This document shows positions 23,078-31,996 of a stretch of 64,000 bases of DNA, in pieces. Under the pieces are notes generated by a model. It ran no database searches. It saw nothing but the letters and a program-made list of their open reading frames with translations, and was not told the origin of the DNA. Positions within the stretch are counted from its first letter, which is position 1; each line of letters starts with the position of its first letter. This DNA is from VGMA01 sp964655475 (GTDB lineage Bacteria > Chlamydiota > Chlamydiia > Chlamydiales > VGMA01). The position numbers were made by a program, and so were the translations under genes. Location of the stretch: positions 186,001 to 250,000 of the forward strand of contig CAZZMO010000001.1 of assembly GCA_964655475.1 (NCBI GenBank). The letters run 5' to 3'.

Positions 23078-25540
23078 TCACGGTGGGCAAGGCGTTGCAG
23101 CTGGACAAGACTGAACGTTATTGACTGTTCCTGAAGTGGTAATAATTCCTGTATTAGCGGAATCTACATTGCAAGGAGCGAGGTTGAAAGTTCCGTCTAT
23201 TGGATTAGTGATTAGATAGTCACTACTTACATTTCCACTCAAGGTAAGACATGCTGTAGGTGCTGTTAAGGTGGTGCCAATAACTACAGTATTAGGTGTA
23301 TTGCCAGAGAAGGTGTTGTTAGTAATGGAGCCTTGAAGGTTTGTGAATTGTTCAATATCAAGTCCTGAAGCAGCATTCGATGATAGGTTTTGGCAATTGG
23401 TAATCGTGTTTTCTGAAATATCAAGCCTTAAAGAATCGATGCCTCCACTGCTATAGCTAAGGATTCCAGTCCCTTCACAACTATTAATAGTGTTATTCGA
23501 GATCGAGAGATTGAGGGTGGAAAAGTTTTGATTGACTGCGATTCCGTTCGAGCTATTCCCTACATCTTGAATGGTGTTATTACTAATGGTAACGCCACCT
23601 GTTGAAGTCGTTCCAGAAGCGATGATAGCAATTGCATTATCATTTCCTCCTGTAATGGTGTTGTCTATTGCATTGAATGTGAGGTATGTAACAGGTGTTG
23701 CCATAACCAGGCCTGAGCCTCCATTATTAGACATGGTATTGCCTGTGGCAGTAATGTCAAGGGTAGTAAATAACCCTGAAGTGTGTAAATAGAGAGCGTT
23801 GGATGTATTATTGCTGAACGTGTTATCTACTAATGAGATAGAGCAATTGTTGGTGGTTCCGCTCGGGATGATCACGAAACTGGATCCTAAGGTCGATTGG
23901 CTGCCAGTACCATTATTCATAATGGTGTTATTCTCTACGTTGATGTCTCCACTGACTAAGCTATTTACGGCAAATCGAATACTTCCAGTTATGTTATTTT
24001 GGAATCTATTATTTTCAATATCTACGGTCAGGTTATTGTTATTCGAGGAGATTTCGATAGGAACGTTTGAGACCGATGTTTGTCCTGAAAATGTATTATT
24101 CGAACAAGTAATGGTTGATGTCCCGTTGAGGGTTAATGAAACACCATTTACATTATTCAGAAATTGGTTATCTCTGATCGATATCACTGCACTGTTTGTA
24201 CTGGTGGTCTCAATCGCGTAAGTAGCAGCGGTTTCGAATGTGCAGGAAGAGACTTCTAAACTGATAGGATTGGTTCCATAGATTGCATCATTTAATGGGG
24301 AACGAATTTTGATTCCTTCGATCTCATTATAGGTGGCGAGTGTAATACCATTACCTTCTGTATCAAAATCGGTATTCGTAATCGTTGGTGAGGAAGTGCT
24401 CTGAGCGGGGATAGAGATGGTTCCTTGCTGAGTATCTAGAGAATGGCTCATGCCAGAGCCCCAAAATTTCTGGTGGGCTTTCAGTGTAAACCCTGCGTTC
24501 ATCCCTGCTGTTGTTCCATCGCCAGGGAATAGGTAAATGATGTCGCTTGGAGATGAGTAGGCGGCAGCTTGAGCTAAACTATGCCATGGGCTTTCAAATG
24601 TGCCGTTTGAGTGGCTCGTATTATCGACAAACACAAAGAAGTAAGGAAGGCCTGTCGAAGGGTCAGTCGCAACAGTAGTGACTGTAGGATCGTCGACAAC
24701 GATGATCTCTTGTCTGCCTACAGGCTGAACCATTCTTTCAGTAAGGATGGTCGCAGTTTGACACCCTTTTTGTTTTGCTTTTACTTTTGATTTAGGACCA
24801 AATGAATAGGTCAAACCAATCTGTCCTTGGAATTTGTTATGAAAGGTGCTGTCATAAGAGTCGCTAATTTCTAAGGTTAGGATCTCTTTAAAAACACCTG
24901 AAACCCTGGCTTTTCCTCCCCAGGTCGTGGGTGTTTTCTCTCCGATGAAGTAGTAAGGGCCTATGGCTGCATAAAAATCACAGAATTTTATTTTTCCAAA
25001 GTGAAGGCCAATTTCTGCATCTGCTCCTTTCATCGCAGATTGATAAGTTTCAGCCAAATACATGTGGTTGCCAGAAAAACTGTCGAATGAGGTATCGTAA
25101 GGATCGCTGAGGGTTGTTCCGAGAGGTAGATACCCATTGATGCGAAAATCAATCCATTGTCCAAGTGTCTCGACTCCTACTCCAATCTGGTTTGAAGTAA
25201 ATTGGCCTGGGTCTCTATAGTCATAATAGGCATTGATCCCATAAGCGCGATTGTTCCATAGAGCTCTCAATCCAGCGCCTACGTTTGCTGCCCACTTTCC
25301 ATTATCAAAAACATGCCCTCTAGCATCGAGAAAAGGGGTAACAGGCCATTGACCTGGATCTAAAGCGAGGAAGGTTTCTAAGGTAGTATAACCATCGTCA
25401 TAGCCGATACCACCACTTTCAATATGACGAATGGTTGCACGGTAGTGTTTCTTATGATCAGGGCAGCTTTCTGATTTTTCATCAGCATAGATCAAACCAG
25501 TTAGAGAAAGAGTGGCAGCAATCAACCCAATCCGAAACAT
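23078..25540 (-). CDS. Inverse-autotransporter-type outer membrane protein with beta-helix passenger
   Basis: The 820-residue protein has a signal peptide (MFRIGLIAATLSLTGLIYA), then about residues 50-255 with alternating aromatic strands typical of an inverse autotransporter beta-barrel (TTLETFLALDPGQWPVTPFLDARGH, AANVGAGLRALWNNRAYGINAYYDYRDP), followed by a C-terminal passenger. From about 330 on, many repeats of the form I(S/T)NNTI/ENNTIxNNGTG indicate a right-handed parallel beta-helix of polymorphic length, as in pectate-lyase-like and chlamydial Pmp passengers, though Pmp proteins have the barrel at the C-terminus. It ends CPAATPCPP. Probably a surface adhesin. It is divergent from the polymerase gene at 25647. 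Confidence 0.85.
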   Translation of the reverse strand: MFRIGLIAATLSLTGLIYADEKSESCPDHKKHYRATIRHIESGGIGYDDGYTTLETFLALDPGQWPVTPFLDARGHVFDNGKWAANVGAGLRALWNNRAYGINAYYDYRDPGQFTSNQIGVGVETLGQWIDFRINGYLPLGTTLSDPYDTSFDSFSGNHMYLAETYQSAMKGADAEIGLHFGKIKFCDFYAAIGPYYFIGEKTPTTWGGKARVSGVFKEILTLEISDSYDSTFHNKFQGQIGLTYSFGPKSKVKAKQKGCQTATILTERMVQPVGRQEIIVVDDPTVTTVATDPSTGLPYFFVFVDNTSHSNGTFESPWHSLAQAAAYSSPSDIIYLFPGDGTTAGMNAGFTLKAHQKFWGSGMSHSLDTQQGTISIPAQSTSSPTITNTDFDTEGNGITLATYNEIEGIKIRSPLNDAIYGTNPISLEVSSCTFETAATYAIETTSTNSAVISIRDNQFLNNVNGVSLTLNGTSTITCSNNTFSGQTSVSNVPIEISSNNNNLTVDIENNRFQNNITGSIRFAVNSLVSGDINVENNTIMNNGTGSQSTLGSSFVIIPSGTTNNCSISLVDNTFSNNTSNALYLHTSGLFTTLDITATGNTMSNNGGSGLVMATPVTYLTFNAIDNTITGGNDNAIAIIASGTTSTGGVTISNNTIQDVGNSSNGIAVNQNFSTLNLSISNNTINSCEGTGILSYSSGGIDSLRLDISENTITNCQNLSSNAASGLDIEQFTNLQGSITNNTFSGNTPNTVVIGTTLTAPTACLTLSGNVSSDYLITNPIDGTFNLAPCNVDSANTGIITTSGTVNNVQSCPAATPCPP

Positions 25541-25646
25541 ATACCTCGTTAAGCTAAACTCTTTTTAGTTTTACTTCATTGGGGTCTTGAGATCAATTTT
25601 TTTTAATAGTTTTTTCTTTTATGGCGGGGGAGTATTCTTGTCCGAT

Positions 25647-26870
25647 ATGAATGATCGATGGATATATATAGATTTCAATAGCTACTTCGCGAGTGTGGAG
25701 CAGCAGGTAGATGTGAGGCTTCGGGGTAAGCCTGTGGCTGTAATTGCAGTCGATACAGATGCGACATCGGCGATTGCGGCAAGCTATGAGGCGAAGGCAT
25801 TTGGTGTGAAGACCGGGACGCCGATTTGGGAAGCTAAGAAGATGTGCCCCGGGTTGATTTGTGTGCTGGCAAAGCATGAACTTTATATCGAATTTCATGA
25901 GAAGATTCTTCAAGAGGTCGACCGGCATGTTCCAATTAGTAAGGTTTGCTCTATTGATGAAGTGGCCGCTGAGCTCATGGATAATGAGAGAGAAGATGTG
26001 ATAGGGCTGGCTCTCAAAATCAAAGAGGGGATCCGGAAGAATGTGGGGGAGTGCATCCGCTGCTCAATTGGGATAGCGCCAAATTGTTATTTGGCAAAGG
26101 TAGCGACTGATATGCAAAAGCCCGATGGGCTTGTATTCATTCGTGAAGAGGATCTGCCCAAGAAACTTTATTCGTTAGAACTTCGAGATTTGCCAGGGAT
26201 TGGGGCGAATATGGAAGTGAGGCTCAAAAGTAGAGGGATTGGAAATATGAAGACCCTTTGCTCGCTCGATCTTCATGCAATGAGAAAAGCGTGGGGGAGT
26301 ACAGAAGGGGAAAGGATGTGGCACCACTTGAGAGGAATTCCACTTCCTGATCGAAAAACGGAGAGGAAAAGCTTAGGTCATAGTCAAGTACTCGCTCCAG
26401 AGCTGAGAGACAGAGAAAAAGCGAGGGAAGCGGGAAGAAGGCTCACGGCAAAAGCGGCAAGTCGCCTTCGGAGAATGGAGCTCGTCGCCTCAAAGATCAG
26501 CTTATCCATCGCTATCAAGGATGGGGAATTTTTGGAGTGCAGTATGAATTGTGATCGGGTGGAAGATACTCTTACATTCCTATCGCTCTTTCAAAAGATG
26601 TGGAGCCAGACGATCCCCAAGGGGGGATCTTTTCAGATCAGAAAGGTGGCAGTTACATTTTCAAAGCTTGAACCTTCAAAATCAGAACAGTACGATCTTT
26701 TTCAAGACTCCTCTTCTGAGAAAAAGAAAAAAATCTCCCACGTTTTAGATAAGATCAATCAAAAATATGGGAAAGATTCTCTCTCTTTAGGACCTGTTCT
26801 TACGGACTCTGGTTCAGGGACGAAAATTGCTTTTAAGAGGATTCCTGATCGGGAAGAATTTTTCGAATAG
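25647..26870 (+). CDS. Y-family DNA polymerase (DinB/UmuC-like)
   Basis: The polymerase carries IDFNSYFASVEQQ, the metal-binding N-terminal motif, and CSIDEV with the second Asp-Glu pair, then the LRDLPGIGANMEVRLKSRGI helix-hairpin-helix and a little-finger region (RRMELVASKISLSIAI). The residue after SIDE is V rather than the AYLD of DinB, so it is a divergent translesion polymerase. At about 408 residues it is in the normal range. An ATG at 25647 is given; a TTG at 25638 has the GGGGGAG sequence at a better distance and may be the true start. No beta-clamp motif was assigned. Confidence 0.88.
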   Translation: MNDRWIYIDFNSYFASVEQQVDVRLRGKPVAVIAVDTDATSAIAASYEAKAFGVKTGTPIWEAKKMCPGLICVLAKHELYIEFHEKILQEVDRHVPISKVCSIDEVAAELMDNEREDVIGLALKIKEGIRKNVGECIRCSIGIAPNCYLAKVATDMQKPDGLVFIREEDLPKKLYSLELRDLPGIGANMEVRLKSRGIGNMKTLCSLDLHAMRKAWGSTEGERMWHHLRGIPLPDRKTERKSLGHSQVLAPELRDREKAREAGRRLTAKAASRLRRMELVASKISLSIAIKDGEFLECSMNCDRVEDTLTFLSLFQKMWSQTIPKGGSFQIRKVAVTFSKLEPSKSEQYDLFQDSSSEKKKKISHVLDKINQKYGKDSLSLGPVLTDSGSGTKIAFKRIPDREEFFE

Positions 26871-26873
26871 GGT

Positions 26874-27419
26874 CTACTGGACAATCGGGATGACAGGGAC
26901 AAAGGATTTAATTTCGCTCATTTTGAATCCTTTAGGGAGATCTTTTTTGGAAGCTCTCTTCCAGGGGATATTCTCTCCAAAGATCCACACTTCCCCTCGG
27001 ACGATGAGTCTATTTCCTTCGATCCAGAACTCTGCAGTATAGACTTCTCCCTTTTCAGGATCGATGATTTTCCCCTTATAGCGCTCTTTACCCTCTTCTT
27101 TTTTGACATTGTAGATGAAATCCATCCCGCAGTAAGGGGGATCTCCTACAACGCCAGGGGCTCTTCCCTTTTTTTCAAAGATGGTGTCATTGACCTCACC
27201 ATTTTCTCCATATGTTTGGAGCATTCTACCGTAGAATTTTCCTTGATATTCATAGATAGCTACAAGGCTTCTCGTTTTATCAGAGTGTTGATCTCTGCTA
27301 AACCAAAGCCCTTGGATCCCTTCATTTTTCTGCTTAGAGTTGAATGCTGAGCACGAAGTCATGAGGGCTGTTATGAAAAGTAAGGCTGTGAGTAGGTATC
27401 GATTCATACCTCGCTTCAT
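26874..27419 (-). CDS. DUF2147 lipoprotein
   Basis: The N-terminus MNRYLLTALLFITALMTSC has a lipobox (LMTSC), so the mature protein would be lipid-anchored. The rest matches the DUF2147 pattern: IQGLWFSRD...AIYEYQGKFYGRMLQTY, PPYCGMDFIYNVKKE, KIIDPEKGEVYTAEFWIEGNRLIVRGEVWIFG. The function of this beta-rich family is unknown. Two ATGs, 27419 and 27407, are possible starts. It converges with the polymerase gene, with three bases between them, and lies 17 bases downstream of the next minus-strand gene. Confidence 0.8.
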   Translation of the reverse strand: MKRGMNRYLLTALLFITALMTSCSAFNSKQKNEGIQGLWFSRDQHSDKTRSLVAIYEYQGKFYGRMLQTYGENGEVNDTIFEKKGRAPGVVGDPPYCGMDFIYNVKKEEGKERYKGKIIDPEKGEVYTAEFWIEGNRLIVRGEVWIFGENIPWKRASKKDLPKGFKMSEIKSFVPVIPIVQ

Positions 27420-27436
27420 ACCTTAAACAGAGATTT

Positions 27437-28417
27437 TTATGAACAGGAAAATATGATTTGCCGAATGTCTTCGATGATCTTCTGGTGAAATTCCCAGCTA
27501 AGACCATCTACACAAAGGATCGATTTCCCTGTCACACCGTCACAGCAGTTCATTGCAATCATGTTTTCTAGCATCTGAAACTGTTCTTGTTCAGTAGGAT
27601 AAACACTGTCTAGCGGAGGTACTGATTCTCTATTTTCTAGAGCTATGCAATAAAGAGCGCCAGCGAGGGCATATCCTCCCCAGTTCGACACTCCTGTAAC
27701 GATGAGGTGATTTGCAGGGACGACACATGCAATAGCTTCTCCATTCAAAATGTATTGTTTGACCTCTTCGATTTTTTCTCCCATTCCGATTTCGTTCCCT
27801 CCATCACCTACTGCAATAGTGGTAATGTTCATTTCAGGATGCTCCTGAGCGTAAATAAAAAGATCGTCGAGGGGGGCGGTATTGCCGCTGATATCGATCG
27901 CTCTCATAGAGCGGTATTTTCCATCAAAGCTTCTTCCTACTCGTTCAATCGATACTAGACAGTCCACTTCATCAGAGAGGGCTTTGACAAAGTTCTCCGC
28001 TGCTCGGTTTTCTTCTGGGAAAATGGCAATGTTTAGGTGAGGTGGAGCAAAGCGATCTTTAATGAGATCGACACAGGCATCGATCGAATCAAGGCAAGAT
28101 CGATCAGTGACAATGGTGACCTTTTTTCCAAGAGCGATGAGAGCCTCTGCTAGAAAGACTGTTCCGAGGGGGCCATCAGTCTCCGGTCTTTGGGCAGAGG
28201 GGATAAAAAAGCCTGTTAAAATTGCGACATGGTTCGCTTTTTCCAAACTCTCTGCTGCATCAAAAAGAGCGGTGGTATAGAAATGGGAGACCCCACGATT
28301 TCCTGGATCTTGCTGGATGATTTTTTCAATTTTAGAGATTTCTTCTGAGAGCGTCGCCCCATACAAAGGGAGTGCAAGGATAAGTAAAAGTAGGATCTGT
28401 TTTTTAAATGTTTGCAT
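27437..28417 (-). CDS. Exported D-glutamate-cyclase-like (DUF4392) protein
   Basis: After a Sec signal (MQTFKKQILLLLILALPLYGA) come motifs of the DUF4392/glutamate cyclase C-terminal family: ETDGPLGTVFLAEALIALGKKVTIVTD, GDGGNEIGMG near residue 203 and GVSNWGGYALAGALYC. In mitochondria and some bacteria this domain converts D-glutamate to 5-oxo-proline. Known members are cytosolic or mitochondrial, so the signal peptide is unusual; it would place a D-Glu enzyme in the periplasm or beyond, near peptidoglycan turnover. Substrate is an inference from the family. Start 28417 overlaps the upstream region of the divergent GT10 gene. Confidence 0.8.
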   Translation of the reverse strand: MQTFKKQILLLLILALPLYGATLSEEISKIEKIIQQDPGNRGVSHFYTTALFDAAESLEKANHVAILTGFFIPSAQRPETDGPLGTVFLAEALIALGKKVTIVTDRSCLDSIDACVDLIKDRFAPPHLNIAIFPEENRAAENFVKALSDEVDCLVSIERVGRSFDGKYRSMRAIDISGNTAPLDDLFIYAQEHPEMNITTIAVGDGGNEIGMGEKIEEVKQYILNGEAIACVVPANHLIVTGVSNWGGYALAGALYCIALENRESVPPLDSVYPTEQEQFQMLENMIAMNCCDGVTGKSILCVDGLSWEFHQKIIEDIRQIIFSCS

Positions 28418-28474
28418 CAGAAATCTCCTCTGTCAAGATTGATGTTATTCTATATAATCTCGTATGATCTAGAT

Positions 28475-29509
28475 ATGAAAAAGATTTTTTCACTTTTTTT
28501 CTTTCTGGTGCTTCAGAGTATTCTCTATTCATCCGTTATTGTTGTTCCAGATTACGCCCCTTATGCTGACACTTTATTTCCGAGTGGAAGTGTGATTGAT
28601 TACAACGCCGCTCCATTTTGGTGGAAGATCAAATATTTGCTCAATCAACAAAATTATGTTGTTTACTCAGTCAATGAGAATAATTTGCCGAAAAAATTGG
28701 GCAAAAAAGACATTCTTCTTCCTTGGAGCGATGCGTTAAATCTTACCCAGATGAAGAGTTATTCTTCTGACAATCTCATTCTTTTACTCTTTCAACCCGA
28801 TACAGTTGCCCCTACATGTTACACAACCTCTTTTTTGAATAAGTTCTCCAAGGTGATTACCTGGAATGATGATTGGGTCGACGGTTCGAAGTACTATAAG
28901 TTCCACTACGGAGTTTGTTATCCGATGATCTCTGATACTGTAGACTTTTCAAGGAGGAAATTTTGCTGCGCAATGGCATCAAACAAGACATCGACTGGAG
29001 CCAATCAGCTCTACTCAACTCGAAAGAGCTTCTTTACATATTTCAATCAATACCACCCGACAGAGTTTGACCTCTATGGCCTTTATTGGGAAGGGGAGGG
29101 CCTCTCTGTGTATAAGGGCTGGGCAACAGATAAAGTACAGACGTTGAAAAATTACAAATATAGCATCTGTTTTGAAAATACCAAGGGGGCGAAAGGGTAT
29201 ATCACGGAGAAAATCTTCGATTGTTTTCAAGCAGGTGTTGTCCCTGTCTATTACGGCGCTTCCAACATTTCTGACGAAGTGTCGAGCGATTGTTTCATCG
29301 ACTGGAGGAACTTCTCCTCTTACGATGAACTCTATCGCTATTTGTCCAATATTACAGAAACTGAGTTCAATCAATACTTGTCAAATATGCGCCGCTACCT
29401 AGCCACCGATCAAGCCGCAAAATACAGTCCGAGCAACGGAGCTAAAGAGATTGTCTCTGTACTGACAGACACTGATGTTCTGTCTCTCAGTGTTGTCATC
29501 ACACTTTAG
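28475..29509 (+). CDS. Exported GT10-family (alpha-1,3/4-fucosyltransferase-like) protein
   Basis: The C-terminal half contains the GT10 donor-binding motif (YSICFENTKGAKGYITEKIFDCFQ then AGVVPVYYGA, about residues 229-262), diagnostic of fucosyltransferases that use GDP-fucose. The ATG at 28475 gives a clean signal peptide (MKKIFSLFFFLVLQSILYS); an upstream ATG at 28412 would bury it and has no advantage. An exported GT10 enzyme is unexpected, since GDP-sugars are cytosolic, unless the protein is secreted into the host cell. It ends overlapping four bases with the convergent gene. Confidence 0.82.
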   Translation: MKKIFSLFFFLVLQSILYSSVIVVPDYAPYADTLFPSGSVIDYNAAPFWWKIKYLLNQQNYVVYSVNENNLPKKLGKKDILLPWSDALNLTQMKSYSSDNLILLLFQPDTVAPTCYTTSFLNKFSKVITWNDDWVDGSKYYKFHYGVCYPMISDTVDFSRRKFCCAMASNKTSTGANQLYSTRKSFFTYFNQYHPTEFDLYGLYWEGEGLSVYKGWATDKVQTLKNYKYSICFENTKGAKGYITEKIFDCFQAGVVPVYYGASNISDEVSSDCFIDWRNFSSYDELYRYLSNITETEFNQYLSNMRRYLATDQAAKYSPSNGAKEIVSVLTDTDVLSLSVVITL

Positions 29510-31065
29510 AGCTTGCAAGAACCCTTTCTCCGAGGGCGCAGTTTGGCCCATATGAAATATAAACCCTGAAAAATCCAGTAGAAACCTGGAGCTTTCATTA
29601 AGATCGCAAGTGAGGGGATAGAGACTCTCGCATACACTTCCGCAAGTGTATCGATCCCTTTATAAAGATGCTCTTTTTGATCTAGGGCATGGATTGTTTT
29701 CATGCTTTCTTCAAAAGTAAAGCGATCAGTCCACTCTTTCAGTTCCTCATGGTTTTTTGCTGTGACATAAATGATTGTTCCTTTTTGCTCTCTTTTTTGG
29801 AGCCATTTCATTTCTCTAGAACAGACAGGGCAGCTCCCATCGAAAAAAACAGTCAGAACATTCGCAAGAGATTCAGGAGCCGTAAAATGTTCATAAAGCT
29901 TTACAAGAGAGCGGTTGTAGAGAATTAAAAGAGTGAGAAAGAGACCCCAGAGAAGAGCTACAAATGGGTATGATTCATAATAAAAGGGGATTGCTCCAGA
30001 GGCTCCAACGAGAAAGGGGAGGTAGAGTGAGCGGGAAAGAATCTGTAGAGAGGAATTCAACATCAGCGCTAATAAGGGATAAAAAATAAGAGGGAGAGGA
30101 GAGGGGAGGTGAAAGTATGCAAAAGAGAGCTCTTGTAAAGTTCCTAAAAGTGTAGTTACGATCAAGATGGGCAGCGCAAGGAGTAAACTTTTCCTGTCTT
30201 GGTATTTGAATATCAAGAGGTTTAAAATAAGAGCGAGCCAAAAGACTTCTCTCATTTCATGAAAAGAGGTGATATATCCCCACAAAATAAGAAAAGAGAT
30301 GAGGCCATTTGTCCATGAGGAAGGGATCAGAAGAGAGGCGGTTTTACTGTAGAGGGGGAAATCGGGGTGAGTTTTTATCTTCTTTTCTAACATCGGGATT
30401 CCTGAGACAAAGAGAATGAGGCAGGTGATGGTTAGAGGGCTAATGATGAAATAAATACTGAAAGGGACTTCTAATGAGATCCACCATATGGCCCACCACT
30501 GGATTATTTCTCCTAAATAATTGGGATGACGTGAATATTTCCAGAGCCCCTGAGTGTAAAGTTTACCTCGGTTTTCTACTCTATTTTTAAAACGGTAAAG
30601 AGAGTAGTCACTCACTGATTCCATAACCCAACCGATGCACCAGAGTGTGAGTGCTGGATAGAGTAGCTTTAAATTTAATGGTGTCGTGAAGCTATTTGTC
30701 CAGAGGAGTGGAAGTGAGATGATGTAGAGAAATAGAGCTTGTAGTAGGTAGACTTTAAAAAAGAGGAAGAGGAAGTAGGGATATTTCGATTGATGGAAGA
30801 GTTCTTGGTAGCGACGATCTTCCTCTTTTCCCCGATTTCTCAAGTAAATGTGAAGGCTGAGCCGAAGTGCCCAAAGGGTGACAAGTATTGAAAGGAGCCC
30901 TCCAATAGGTGATCTAGGGCCTAAAAAATAAGAGCTCCAGCTGAGGAGCATGAATCCAAATCCCCACACAATATCTGCATAATCGGCCCTTTTTTTGTAG
31001 TAAGAAAAGAGTGTAGAAAGAAGAGCTAAAATGAAGAGGAGGGTGGCAGCAGTGAGAAATATCAA
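29506..31065 (-). CDS. DUF1295 membrane methyltransferase-like protein fused to DUF393 (DCC) thiol-oxidoreductase domain
   Basis: The 519-residue protein starts with about seven membrane segments of DUF1295 (steroid 5-alpha-reductase/isoprenylcysteine methyltransferase-like), with the signature LYTQGLWKYSRHPNYLGEIIQWW near residue 170. A second hydrophobic block (about 255-385) links to a soluble DUF393 domain (about 395-519) with FFDGSCPVCSREM, the DxxCPxC motif of DCC proteins. The fusion is unusual. The start is TTG with GAGG before it; no ATG fits. It overlaps four bases with the GT10 gene end and is coupled to DUF2177 upstream, forming a three-gene unit. Confidence 0.85.
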   Translation of the reverse strand: MIFLTAATLLFILALLSTLFSYYKKRADYADIVWGFGFMLLSWSSYFLGPRSPIGGLLSILVTLWALRLSLHIYLRNRGKEEDRRYQELFHQSKYPYFLFLFFKVYLLQALFLYIISLPLLWTNSFTTPLNLKLLYPALTLWCIGWVMESVSDYSLYRFKNRVENRGKLYTQGLWKYSRHPNYLGEIIQWWAIWWISLEVPFSIYFIISPLTITCLILFVSGIPMLEKKIKTHPDFPLYSKTASLLIPSSWTNGLISFLILWGYITSFHEMREVFWLALILNLLIFKYQDRKSLLLALPILIVTTLLGTLQELSFAYFHLPSPLPLIFYPLLALMLNSSLQILSRSLYLPFLVGASGAIPFYYESYPFVALLWGLFLTLLILYNRSLVKLYEHFTAPESLANVLTVFFDGSCPVCSREMKWLQKREQKGTIIYVTAKNHEELKEWTDRFTFEESMKTIHALDQKEHLYKGIDTLAEVYARVSIPSLAILMKAPGFYWIFQGLYFIWAKLRPRRKGSCKL

Positions 31066-31069
31066 TGGC

Positions 31070-31471
31070 CTACCTCTTTTTCATAATAAAAAAGGTTGAG
31101 GTGGAAGTTATTGCTGTAATAAAGAGTCCCCACAAAAGATCGTAGATTACGATTTTTAATGGCCAATCTTTGAGGGTGGCAAGGTTGGTGAGATCGTATG
31201 TGGCGTAGGCGATCAGTCCGAAAAAGGCGCCATTTATTAGAGCTTGAAAGTAGCTGTTTTTTTCGAGAGCGGGAAGGATTGCAAAGTAGAGAACTCCACT
31301 GAGGTAGAGAAGGTAGAACAACAGTGCAGGACCCCATCTAACAGGGCCAAGTAGCGCTCCCAACTCTTTTTGGTAGAGCTCTTTTGCAATGAATCCAAGC
31401 CACACCGCATCCATCAGAAGAAAGATGAATAGACTCAGTAAATAGGATTTAAGGATTTTTAATATCGTCAT
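31070..31471 (-). CDS. DUF2177 integral membrane protein
   Basis: The 133-residue protein has four hydrophobic segments and the DUF2177 features FLLMDAVWLGFIAKELYQKELG and FFGLIAYATYDLTNLATLKDWP. DUF2177 and DUF1295 genes often occur together with cyclopropane-fatty-acid-synthase-like genes in proteobacterial lipid or singlet-oxygen clusters; the pairing here with DUF1295 suggests the same unknown membrane-lipid role. It overlaps its upstream neighbour by four bases and ends four bases before the DUF1295 start, so all three are one operon. Confidence 0.88.
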   Translation of the reverse strand: MTILKILKSYLLSLFIFLLMDAVWLGFIAKELYQKELGALLGPVRWGPALLFYLLYLSGVLYFAILPALEKNSYFQALINGAFFGLIAYATYDLTNLATLKDWPLKIVIYDLLWGLFITAITSTSTFFIMKKR

Positions 31472-31875
31472 GAACTTTCTACAGAATAGATGATGGAGAA
31501 TTTTTGGTACCCCTCATTTTTGAAATAGTTTTCTGAACGTGAGAGAAGGTGTTCCCATTCTTTTTGAGTGTTAAAGAGATATCCCATAAAAAAACAAGGG
31601 GGAGTATTCACCCGACCAAACTTATAGATGCAAAAGAAATTTCTCAGATGTTTTAGATGAAAGCCAGTGATAGCAATAGCTGTACTTTCAGGGGCGAATG
31701 GTATTTTGAGTTGTTTGAGTACAGCTTTTCCAATAGAGTTGATGATATTCGCAATTTCCTCAGGGCTTCCTTTTAAAGGGTGTAATATCTCAATGGTTTG
31801 TTCTTCTTGATTGACTGCAACGACTTGCTCACAAAGATTGAATACTGTGCTGTAGCTTATGACTTCAGTGCTCAT
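31468..31875 (-). CDS. Hypothetical protein, 135 aa, first gene of the DUF2177-DUF1295 operon
   Basis: The soluble protein is not recognised. It contains IEILHPLKGSPEEIANIINSIGKAVLKQLKIPF and a C-terminal FNTQKEWEHLLSRSENYFKNEGYQKFSIIYS. There is no signal peptide. The ATG has a strong GGAGG site. Its stop overlaps the DUF2177 start (four bases), so it is the promoter-proximal gene. It is divergent from the folate operon, sharing a 120-base promoter region. Confidence 0.7.
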   Translation of the reverse strand: MSTEVISYSTVFNLCEQVVAVNQEEQTIEILHPLKGSPEEIANIINSIGKAVLKQLKIPFAPESTAIAITGFHLKHLRNFFCIYKFGRVNTPPCFFMGYLFNTQKEWEHLLSRSENYFKNEGYQKFSIIYSVESS

Positions 31876-31941
31876 ACCACCTCCATTTATTAAGGAATTG
31901 TTAATGTTAGACCTTTCATGTTCTTTTTGTACAATCTTTTT

Positions 31942-31971
31942 TTGACCTTTCTCGCTTTGGTGTGATATAAA
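31942..31971 (+). promoter_or_regulatory. Predicted promoter of the folate operon
   Basis: TTGACC (31942-31947) and TATAAA (31966-31971) lie 18 bases apart, 26 bases before the first gene. It is the best sigma-70-type promoter in the divergent region. Confidence 0.6.
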
Positions 31972-31996
31972 TTGATAAACTACTCAGGGTGAGAAC

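Noticed and set aside
23571..24221. Plus-strand hydrophobic frames within the autotransporter gene
   Set aside because: They mirror the repetitive Asn/Thr codons of the beta-helix and carry no signals of their own.
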